This document shows positions 52,828 to 61,640 of a DNA stretch of 64,000 bases, piece after piece. The DNA is taken from assembly GCA_047495785.1 (NCBI GenBank), contig JBLDXI010000001.1, positions 62,001 to 126,000 of the forward strand, read 5' to 3'. The stretch is from Lepidodermella squamata (Eukaryota; Gastrotricha). The notes beneath the pieces are model-generated. The model was not told where the DNA came from, did no database searches, and saw nothing but the letters and a program-made list of their open reading frames with translations. Every line of letters starts with the position of its first letter. Position 1 is the stretch's first letter. The translations under genes were made by a program, and so were the position numbers.

Positions 52828-54276
52828 GATTGAGAGCACCTACAAAGCACGGAAAATACAAATGGAATATTCGAGAGATGAGTCCTTCCTGTAGGAACCT
52901 AGAAGACACGGTTTACGATTTTAACAAATATCTTCTGCCCCTAGTTTGCTGTTGTAGGAACGGTGCCAGGTTCCAGGTTTCGTGTTTCGGAGGTTAGACG
53001 GGAGCTAAAACCTTAGAAAAAGTTCAGCTGTAGCATGCCCCGAAGAATAATGATGAGTGATTCCAAATAAAGTCATATTCAGCAGAGGACATTTTTGAAA
53101 TTCAACCATGGAGCAGGGAGTTGGGATAGAATCCTACCTACTAATCATCCATGAACCATATACCATTATGGTTTCCTCATCGTTCATCCTCAGCCTCCGG
53201 AAATATAAGGATTTTCTAGGGACTAACGCCACAAGACACTCACGGTACTTGCGGATTTTCCAGCAGGAATGAGTAGCCTAAAGACGCTTAGTAATGCGAT
53301 AGCCAATTACAGTTTTGCGTAGGTGAGGAGGGCGGCGCTTTATTGCCTCTACCATGCAAGTTGCTGAGAGCGCTAAAAGGTTAACTTCACTTGACTCATC
53401 CCGATCGTCCCGATACAGATACAGTAGTGTTATTGTGATTCTCAGAATCAATAATTTGTCGAAATGACCACGGGGTTTCGAAGAAAAAAACAAATAAAGC
53501 ACAGATTATATGCTTGCTTTTCCTTCCGTTGGCTCAAGTTAGTTCGATAATGTTGACTGTTGTTTGTTTACACGGAGGACAGTGAGCAGTGAGTTTCGTT
53601 CAGTTTGCCGTATTATCGAATTGACTCATCCCGCTTACTCATCCGCATACGCGCAAATGCCCGCGCTCTTCAAATATTTGCTATTTTTATAAAGCCACAC
53701 GTATTTTTAAAAATGATACAAAATATATTTAAATGACTCATAAATAAATTTCGGCTATTTCTTTTTTGTATAGTAACTAAAGCGCGCCCTTAGTAACGGT
53801 CCCAGGAAGGCAATCTCGCACTACTTATCTACAAGCTCCGCCTTATCTACAAGATTGAGTCCGTCAGGGCGAGGAGAAATCGTAATTCCTGATCCTGATC
53901 CTGATCCTGATCTTACCATTACTTCACTTGCCAGCAAATATTGATAATAGGTGAAGTTTTGAGATCGAACGATCCTGGCTGTACCAGCGTATTGCTTTAA
54001 CTACCGCCGGTTCCTTAACCTCCCATCATCTCCCAGCCCCATTTTTCGAACTCGTGGGAAAGAGTCAGGCTTAGTGGACGTTTCACGTACCTGAATTTGG
54101 CGGGCCACCCTCCCGTGTTAGGCAAATTTGTGCTCTTTCGGCGAAACATGTGCCTCGGTGAAACAAATAATACCATGCTATCAGCACAAAAATAGCACGT
54201 TCTCAAAATAGCTGAAAATTACCTGCCACCTGCCACCTGTCGTTGTGTTGAAATTAACTTGTTTTATCACTTTTAG
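52828..54276. other. Intergenic between divergent Ser/Pro-rich and ARMH1-like genes
   Basis: About 1.45 kb. It contains a perfect (CCTGAT)4 hexanucleotide run at 53888-53911 and a nearby direct repeat of CTTATCTACAAG (about 53824-53855). Otherwise no feature recognised. Confidence 0.45.
53888..53911. repeat. (CCTGAT)4 microsatellite
   Basis: Four perfect tandem copies of CCTGAT. Confidence 0.85.
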
Positions 54277-55470
54277 ATGAAGGAAAACAAAGCTGTTGAT
54301 GACATATTGGGTTTACTACACGAATGGGATCAAACATCGAAGGACAGAAGGAAAGCTATTTGCGTCGATTTCACAAAATCTTACAATGGAAAAACTGCTC
54401 CGGAGCTTGAATCATCCCTCGCTCAAGCTGCTAGTTTGTTATTAGCTCGTTTCACAGCTTATCTGCGCATTTCCTACATGCACAATCCCAGCGTACCAGA
54501 TCTGATAAATGCTATTGGTGTGTTTCTGAAAGCAGCTGGTGGAGGAGAATATGTGCGAGAGTTTGTTGAAGTTGGTGGAGTTCTCACACTAATAGAAATC
54601 GTCTGCCTACGCCAAGCGGCTGAAAATCACAAATCGGGGGCTCTACATCTATTATATGTGCTGGCTAACTCAGGTCGCAATTATAAGGAGATGATCTGCG
54701 ATGCTTATGGTGTACGAGCAGCGGCGGAATGTCTCGCTCAAGCTCACGAGGATGAAACTCAAGAGAATGCTCGCTTGTTACTTACAACTCTTGCTGATGG
54801 AAATCCGAAATATACCGAACAAGTTTACAGCGCTCTCGTTGCGTTACTTGGCTCGCACAATGCGCGGGCCCAGCACCTCGCCGCCGCTTCCCTAAGACAT
54901 TTGCAGAGTCGAGTGAGCACACTTCATCCTTCTTTAATCCAAGCGACTTTGAATTTGCTAGCGAGCCCTTCTCTGGACGTTCAAACTGAAGCTACGTTTT
55001 TAGTGAAAATGATAGCCAGCCGACCAGATGCCTGTGCATCTATCTTGAGTGGAGTTGTTGGCCTTCTGACGCCAGCTATTCAAATGTCATCGAAAAATCC
55101 GCCAACCTCAATAATAGTCCCACCTCGACCCTGTGACTTGCAGCAAGCCGCTGCTGCAAAAGTCATCCGAACTTTGGCTGAAGAGTCTTCTGAGTTCAGT
55201 GAAGCTTTCTTGCAACTGAATGTAGTTCGCGGTCTTCTCGTAACTATCGGAAACATGGCACATCCGGATGCTCAACGCAAAGCAGCTTTAACTTTGGCAT
55301 TTTTCGTAAGAATGTTTCCTGCCGTTGACGAGGATGTTCGAGAGGCTATGGGCCCCGTGGTTTATGCTGCCTTCATGGCTGACCCTGAAGGTCTTTACAA
55401 CCGCATTACACCCCTGCAAGCCGACGCCCTTGTTCACAACCAAGTCAAACAAAAATTAGCCTTAAAGTGA
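54277..55470 (+). CDS. Armadillo-like helical protein, ARMH1-like
   Basis: Single coding exon, 397 residues. The sequence is all-helical in character. SYNGKTAPELESSLAQAASL, FLKAAGGGEYVREFVEVGGV, LTLIEIVCLRQ, YKEMICDAYGVRAAAECLA and ETQENARLLLTTLADGNPKY resemble the armadillo-like helical domain-containing protein 1 family (human ARMH1/C1orf228) as I recall it. The molecular role of that family is poorly known, and the assignment needs an alignment. An AG acceptor abuts the ATG (54275-54276), so any 5' UTR must be spliced on. AATAAA at 55496-55501 is 26 nt past the stop, giving a very short 3' UTR. Confidence 0.7.
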   Translation: MKENKAVDDILGLLHEWDQTSKDRRKAICVDFTKSYNGKTAPELESSLAQAASLLLARFTAYLRISYMHNPSVPDLINAIGVFLKAAGGGEYVREFVEVGGVLTLIEIVCLRQAAENHKSGALHLLYVLANSGRNYKEMICDAYGVRAAAECLAQAHEDETQENARLLLTTLADGNPKYTEQVYSALVALLGSHNARAQHLAAASLRHLQSRVSTLHPSLIQATLNLLASPSLDVQTEATFLVKMIASRPDACASILSGVVGLLTPAIQMSSKNPPTSIIVPPRPCDLQQAAAAKVIRTLAEESSEFSEAFLQLNVVRGLLVTIGNMAHPDAQRKAALTLAFFVRMFPAVDEDVREAMGPVVYAAFMADPEGLYNRITPLQADALVHNQVKQKLALK

Positions 55471-55495
55471 TGAAATTTTACGAGGAACTTGACGA

Positions 55496-55501
55496 AATAA
55501 A
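55496..55501 (+). terminator. Poly(A) signal AATAAA of the ARMH1-like gene
   Basis: AATAAA 26 nt after the stop codon. Confidence 0.65.
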
Positions 55502-56375
55502 TTATTAAAAATAATAATATATTTTTTCGCTGCATTGCTTTTTGCTTATTGACGGATATGCCCTGCTATTTCAGGAGGGTTGCGGTTAGCCTTGTTTTTT
55601 TCATACAGCCCTTTGGCTTAGATCAATCGGCAACATTATACCGTAAAATGGTACAATTTTATACAGGTACAAATTTGAACAATTCACGCACAACGCTTTA
55701 TCTCAAGAACCATAAGGAATTCAGACCTGGGAATTTTTCTAAAAATACTCAGCACTGATTGCTACCACCAAATTTTTTGTAAATTACTTATATCAAAAAA
55801 TCTCCACGTTGCCTTTTACCACGGTGACCACCTTGTCGGCAGCTTACATTCGAGATTCGACTCGATTTTCGTACCAGATATTTGATTTCTCTTTGTTATT
55901 CATTAACTCATATGTGAATGATATTTAATGTCAACTTGGAAACGATGCACATTTCCAGATGAAAATGGTCCCCCGTCCATTTGTTTTGTCGTGGAAATGC
56001 TCAATAATAATGAAAGGGCGCTGAGCGGTACGTGGATTTTACTGCATTCACATCGCTTCAATATCCTGACATTTCGATAGGTATCGCCAACACCTCAGAT
56101 AGCTATACGTTCGGAAATACTTCTTTCCTATTGTTGAGCAACATATTCAAGTACATCTTAGCGACACCAGTCACGGTCGATCGATTTCCAATGCATTAAC
56201 AAGAAAAATAAAAATTGGGTGAACAAAAAGTCAATAATATTTATTCGTCAAAAGCTGTGCCCAGAGATCACATGAAATGTAAAATCGTGCGTAAAAACAG
56301 AACTGTGTTTCAAAAGATGAAATGAGGATGAATAATTATTGCATCGGTTTATTGCTTGAAGATCTGACGAAATGT
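55502..56375. other. Convergent region between ARMH1-like and CEP43-like genes
   Basis: About 870 bp, AT-rich, nothing recognised. Confidence 0.4.
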
Positions 56376-59300
56376 TCACGACCAGAAATCATCGCTAGCC
56401 GATGGCGGGTCGTCTCGGCTTTTCGAACTGACAATTTTCGGCCGACTGCGGCTCGCCAACGGAGCTTCGAACTCCTCCTCGTCGTCATCGTCGTAGGTCC
56501 GCTTCGCCTCTTCGTTCTTACTCGCCGCTTTGTTGGCCAACACCATTTCCATGTACTTTTTAAGCACATCGTCCATTTCCTCGGCCGGGGGCTCCTCAGG
56601 CTTCTTCTGCGGCTCAGGTTCAACAACAGCAGGTGGCGGATCCGCCTTAACAGGGCTTTCAGGCTCATTCTCGTGATGATGAATCGATTCTCGGGCGGCA
56701 GAAATAAACTCGTCCACCTTGTTCAATTCAGGACTAGCGTCTGCTACAGAGTAAGCCGGCGGTGACGATTCAACGCGGCGAGTTTGAGGCACCGGCGGCG
56801 ATTCGAAATGCAGCACGTTTTGCGCTATCTGATGCACGGTGGTTTTCGGCGACTGATCGACGTCTTGCTGGTGCTTGCTCGCGACGGCCTGTTGGCTGTT
56901 CAGCACCGTCGGCGAGAAGAAATTCCCAGCCGTCGGTTGCTGGCTGTCCTCCGGATTCGAGACCTGAGTGTCGAAACGGGTTGGTGTGCGTGGTTCATCG
57001 TACGACGGCTCGATTCGCTTGTGCACCAGTGGAGGAGTTGAGTCACGAGGTTCGAAGTGAACCGTCTCCTGGCGACGTTTTTGGCTACTTTCAGGCCGTC
57101 GCTCTTCAATTTCATAGTCTTGGACATGCCTGCTAGGACGGTTATTCACACTCGATGACGTTGCGGAGTTGGTTGGTGGTGCTGTGGGTTGTTGTTGCTG
57201 AAAAATGTGTTGAAGTGCGCTTTGCACTTCCTGCTGAATCGTCCCAGTAGGAAACACAGAGAACGGTAAGACAGGCGGAGGCGGAGCGACAACCGGAGTG
57301 GGCATCTGCACATTCGACGAGATCAAGTTCCGCTCGATCCGATACTAAAAAATGAAATAAAAAATTACATAACAGAATGAGTAGTCGATTCTTATAGATT
57401 GTTATACAGATATAATTGTTATACATTTTTCTTTTTTCGAAAAGGAACTCCTCCCTCCAACCTCCCCAACAAAAGATTTCAAGATTAATTTAGATTGATT
57501 ATAACTCAGGTAATGAACACGATTATAAAGTTACTATGACTCACATTGGCCCATCGGTGATCTGCATCCGGAATCGACGTGAGCAGGTTGTGAGACTGGG
57601 CGTACTCGTTGCTGCTATACGGGTCGCTGGTTGACATCGGCATTGTCTGCTTCAACTTGGCCAGTACCTTGCTGCTCGCGGGCAGGGACAGCCCCACTGA
57701 AAGACGAACTGGACTGGTGCGTCGGGTACTGGAAGTACACATCGAAGGCGCACCCAGAGTGGCGGAAACAGGCCGGTAAAGAGAACTAGCGGCTGATGAG
57801 CTGGTTGCCTTCGGCGGTGCGTGGAATGCTGATGAGGAAGACGGTCGAATAAATGGAGCATTTGCATGCACTGGTTCTGTGGCTCGGTTAACGGCAAAGG
57901 AAGCTCGGGCAGAGTTGATTCGCTCGATCAATTTCACGGTAGACGTGATCGGCTGGGCAGAGTCAATGGACGCTAAACGCTGATTACAGACACTCTCCAA
58001 TTTCTGTTAATAAAAAATTGTTAATTTAGATTTTCATTACAAACAGGTATTTTTACCGCAGCCTCCAATTCGAGCATTTCAAGCCTTTGTCTAGTATCGT
58101 AAAGATCAGGAAGACCTTCATTCGCCGATCTGGTTTCGGCAATTCTGGAAAGCACTGATTTCGTCGGAGAACTCTCTTTCGCTTCATGCATCGCCAAAAT
58201 CGCGGCAATCGAATTGGACGTGTCAGATTTCGAGTGGTGGGACGATGCAAAAGCAGCTCGACGCTCTGATTGATCCTTCTTTGCAGTGGGCGATGCGACA
58301 AATGACAACTGCTTCCGGTTACTTTTAACCGAGCTCTTCGACGCATTTGCATCTTTCGATTTCGAGACCTTTTTCGTCTTAGGTTTCGGCTTCTCCTCAA
58401 CGCTCGTCTTTTCAACTTGGTTCGAGACGCTGACAGTTGAATCATTCCGTCGAGACATCATTCTTTCGACCATCTAGGAAAATTCAACTTTAAAAATAAT
58501 TCAAATAAATAAAAAAAATCATCCAAACCTTTTCGATGTATTCATGAAGCCTGGCCTCGTCTAGCCCGGTAGCGCTTGCTGGCGCGTGAGCCGAAGAAGT
58601 TGGAGGCTGGGCGGTGTTGAAATTCTCTGATCTTGCAGTTTCAGCGCGCGGATGTCTCTCGGAAATCGAAGTTGAAGTGTCTTTCTTAGAGTAGTGACTT
58701 ATTTGATGTTGCTGTTTCACAGGCGCTAATTCTTCACGAATCAAATTTCTCATTTCGCTCAAAATCGACTCGGCAGATCGCACGGGTTGACTAGCAGGGG
58801 CTGGTCGCTGCTCCTCGACAACGGCTGGTGGCTTCTTATCAACACAAGGCTGCCACGATGGGTAGAGTACTCTGTCGGTAGCATTCGCTTTAACGCTTTC
58901 GTCCAGTTTTACTCGAAGCAAGTGTTGGACAATGCTTTCCAGAGCACTAGCCGCGTTCTCTTTCTTGCTCGGATCGATCGGAATGCCAAGCTGATAAGAC
59001 CCAAGAAATTAAGGTGATTAGGTGGCTTTATAATAAGCACTTACCCTGTTGAGAAGAAGCGATTCGTTTTCATCGACTGGCAACCAAGCGAGGTTAGCTT
59101 CTGCCATGAACACGCTAAAAGTCGCGGGGAAATGGTGGCGGACAAAGCCGGCGACCAGGGCAAGAGAAAGCCGACCCGGGGTACTAGTCAGCATGTCGAT
59201 ATCCACTGCATTTGCCGATTTATTGGCATCAATCAGGTGCGAGAATATTTCACGCCGTAAGTGGGCCTGTAGTGAAAATTCATTTGAAAACATCTAAATT

Positions 59301-59496
59301 GTGATTAATTTGTACCTACCCGAATTTGGTCAAGACGACCAGTCTCACTCAGCATCCTGTAAACACCAGTTACCCGCTGAGATTCTTCATTCTCGTTCTC
59401 TATTATAGCGGAAGGCTGGTGACGAGGGCTTCTTATCGAAGTGTCTGCTTTCGAAGACGGCGACGCACGAAGAATACTTCGCTGCTGTGATCTCAT
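56376..59496 (-). CDS. CEP43/FOP-like centrosomal protein with LisH dimerisation domain
   Basis: Six exons: 59496-59320, 59266-59045, 58990-58529, 58473-58057, 58003-57545, 57344-56376; all junctions phase 0; 901 residues. Residues about 45-140 contain LSETGRLDQIRAHLRREIF (the TOF-like helix), PGRLSLALVAGFVRHHFPAT, FSVFMAEANL and LLLNRLGI. Human FOP/CEP43 has the same order (GRLVASLVAEFLQFF, FTLAVFQPE, RDLGI). FOP sits at centriolar satellites and distal centrioles and helps start ciliogenesis. The rest is low complexity, with an acidic C-terminal part (DDDDEEEFEAP). It is about twice as long as human CEP43 (399); OFD1 and CEP20 share the same N-terminal module and are alternatives. It is 174 bp behind YIPF3, with an AG acceptor directly before the ATG. 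Confidence 0.7.
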
Positions 59497-59498
59497 CT
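59497..59498 (-). promoter_or_regulatory. Candidate trans-splice acceptor of the CEP43-like gene
   Basis: On the minus strand CAGCTGTTATAG directly abuts the ATG, 42 nt after the YIPF3 poly(A) signal. Confidence 0.45.
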
Positions 59499-59539
59499 AT
59501 AACAGCTGATTTTCTAGAACACCGTGAATCATTTCAAAG

Positions 59540-59545
59540 TTTATT
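59540..59545 (-). terminator. Poly(A) signal AATAAA of YIPF3
   Basis: AATAAA on the minus strand, 126 nt past the YIPF3 stop and 42 nt before the acceptor-like AG of CEP43 (59498-59497): the spacing expected inside an operon. Confidence 0.55.
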
Positions 59546-59670
59546 CAACACCCTTTTTCAAGATAAATTATTATTTTGTTATTATTTAGCCAGCCAGTAA
59601 CAATGCTGTTAATAAACGCGTGTGAAAGTACATAAGCGGATGACTTCTAAGCATCTTTTGTCCTTTTTCG

Positions 59671-60644
59671 TCACGCCTGGTGGAAACCGAAGTGGAGATA
59701 CAGCAGGAAGAAAACGTGAACAACTGGCATGAAAATGCCGATGCCAAATCGGTGTTCAGGTCTTGCTGCGGCGCGAACAACCGTGCCAACCTGGTAAAAC
59801 CTCGATATAAATGGGGGTCAAATTGCGAATGCAAGATTTTACCATTTTCAGCGTGCTTGGGAAAACAACTAGAGCTGACATAATGTAGAAGAGAATGTGA
59901 TCATGAGAAGTGTGAAGGATAATGCCGCCAAACAGCACGATTGTATGACCGAACAAACCATACCCCTGAAATAAATTCTGATAATGCCATTCAAAAATAT
60001 CCTTCTTAAACTGACTGTTAGTGAAAGGATTTGAACGAGAGATATCGGAATTGTGCACAAGTACGAGATGAGAAAAGAGGCTGCAGAAAATAGCAACCAG
60101 TAGCCAAAACATAGGCCAAGCGCTTCTCCCATTAACGTTCCTTCGCGCTGTTGAAATGATGCATTTCATTTAAAATGTTGAAAACTTCGTAAGAATAGAC
60201 ATACCAGCGTATGATTAGCTGTTTTCATTTCCAGTAAAAGCACGGCTGATAGGGTGAAAATGATCATGATGGGACCATAAAGATCTGGATGGGGCGAGGT
60301 AGCGAACGGTGGAACAGGCCGCAGGGAGTCAACCAGTCGCCGCATGACAGTCTTAGGTTCGACGTCAAAAAGCGGCTTCAAGAAATCTAGATGGCGATAT
60401 ATATCGAGGACTTTCTTCGCCTGGTTCTTGCCTTCCTCCCATACCTGCAACATTTAAAATTATCGGATAAGAAATTATTTCGCTAGAAAGCGCTTACCAA
60501 TTTTCCGACTTGAGATTGAAAGTCTACGGTTGCGCTGTTTCCAGTCGGCTCACCGGGTTGCGCACCAGGCGTGAAAAAAGTTCCAGGCGGAAGTTGCTCT
60601 TGGCCGCCAGCTGTCGTAGGATCGTAGAACAACGGTTGAGACAT
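59671..60644 (-). CDS. YIPF3: YIPF3, Golgi Yip1-domain membrane protein
   Basis: Five exons, all phase 0: 60644-60498, 60444-60205, 60147-60016, 59965-59843, 59790-59671; 253 residues. LDIYRHLDFLKPLFDVEP, then LYGPIMIIFTLSAVLL, EMKTANHTLREGTLMGEALG, LCFGYW and GYGLFGHTIVLF match vertebrate YIPF3 segment by segment. The last exon ends HVFFLLYLHFGFHQA, where YIPF3 has its fifth helix (LLYLHFAYHK). YIPF3 pairs with YIPF4 in the cis-Golgi. The last intron (59791-59842, 52 bp) must be removed to reach this frame; reading straight through gives a different, wrong end. Human YIPF3 has a longer acidic N-terminus and a luminal tail that are missing here. AATAAA (minus) at 59545-59540. Confidence 0.93.
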
Positions 60645-60663
60645 CAATTCGAATTATAATGGT

Positions 60664-60665
60664 CT
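60664..60665 (-). promoter_or_regulatory. Candidate trans-splice acceptor of YIPF3
   Basis: On the minus strand GAATTTTTAG ends 19 nt before the YIPF3 ATG and 32 nt after the upstream AATAAA. Confidence 0.5.
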
Positions 60666-60696
60666 AAAAATTCAAACAAGGAAATAATGAAATAAT

Positions 60697-60702
60697 TTTA
60701 TT
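60697..60702 (-). terminator. Poly(A) signal AATAAA of the NDUFV3-like gene
   Basis: AATAAA on the minus strand in the 179-bp gap before YIPF3, 32 nt upstream of the YIPF3 acceptor-like AG (60665-60664). Confidence 0.55.
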
Positions 60703-60823
60703 CTGGTAAGCACGCGTCGGGATCTTTCTACAAATGACACAGCGTGTCGATCGAAAGAAATTCAAGGACATTCAATTAAGTGTGCGGACGCTATGGGGTG
60801 GAAAATCACATGGTTTTAGTCGA

Positions 60824-61145
60824 TTATTTCTTATTTGAAGCTGGCTTTTTAGAGGCGTCGTAGTTCCAAGTTTCTTGGCTAGGTCTTTTCGCTACCGGTT
60901 GCTGCTTACGAAATCGAATGAGGTGGTTTTCAGCTTCGTAGTAAGTGAAAGGGTTATGCTTGATGTACTCCTCGCATTTGTAATGCCATAGAGGTTTGTC
61001 TGTCGGCTTTTGAGTGGCTGTGGTAACATTCCAATAAGTTGACTTATTTATTGATGCGAAATTACTCACCATTTTTCAATCCTTTCGATAGAGCAATGTT
61101 ACGAGAAGCGATTCGAAGTGATGAAAAGACCCGTGGATAAATCAT
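60824..61145 (-). CDS. NDUFV3: NDUFV3-like complex I small subunit
   Basis: Two exons, 61145-61070 and 61017-60824, 52-bp intron; 89 residues. The N-terminal ~25 residues (MIYPRVFSSLRIASRNIALS) form a mitochondrial targeting peptide. The C-terminal half, CEEYIKHNPFTYYEAENHLI then RFRKQQPVAKRP, resembles the conserved C-terminal patch of NDUFV3 ([20 protein letters not shown] then LSKFRMPQP). That small subunit sits on the NADH-dehydrogenase tip of complex I. The match is short, so the assignment is moderate; a different small mitochondrial protein is possible. It is the most upstream of three minus-strand genes (YIPF3 starts 179 bp downstream). A pyrimidine-rich AG lies 22 nt before the ATG. 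Confidence 0.65.
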
Positions 61146-61373
61146 TATTATAATTCAATGTAATTATCTAATCGAAAAAATTCAGAAAAATAATGTCTGA
61201 ACAAGGCTGCTGCTCGAGTTACAAGCGGAGTACTTAATTTTTGAGAGCCAAACTAGAGAAATTCTCCAGTCAATAAGAAATAACGGCAAGAACAAAGTAA
61301 ACTGTCCTGTTTAATGGAACATGAAAGAAAGTGAGAAGGCTGCTGGGTATTCGTTATCCAGACACAATCAATA

Positions 61374-61640
61374 ATGAATGTCTATACGCCAAGACCAAAC
61401 ACTATCAAGTTTCAAAACGGCGATGAGGTGGCGCTACTTCGGAAACGTGCTGCAAAAGCCTTGGCATGCCCCCGTACAGAAAGATATGTCAAGCTACGCC
61501 AAGCCTGGTCTTTAGAAGCATCTCCGCAGAGCTCACTTAACGCCACCAAAGCTGCCAAAATGATTCCAACGCGTGGAATCATGACCAAACCCACGGTCAG
61601 AACCCGGTCTGTGTCTTGGCTTAACTACCGCAATCTATAA
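61374..61640 (+). CDS. Small open reading frame, doubtful gene
   Basis: An 88-codon frame starting 229 bp from the NDUFV3-like start, divergent to it. It reads MNVYTPRPNTIKFQNGDEVA and is rich in Arg/Lys/Ala, with KALACPRTERYVKLRQAW in the middle, faintly like the short repeats of THEG-type proteins. No domain is clear and no splice extension was found. It may be the product of a bidirectional promoter or chance. Confidence 0.2.
   Translation: MNVYTPRPNTIKFQNGDEVALLRKRAAKALACPRTERYVKLRQAWSLEASPQSSLNATKAAKMIPTRGIMTKPTVRTRSVSWLNYRNL

Noticed and set aside
59756-59843. Alternative YIPF3 C-terminus reading through to a stop at 59756
   Set aside because: It lacks the fifth membrane helix expected of YIPF3. 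The 52-bp GT-AG intron gives the right one.
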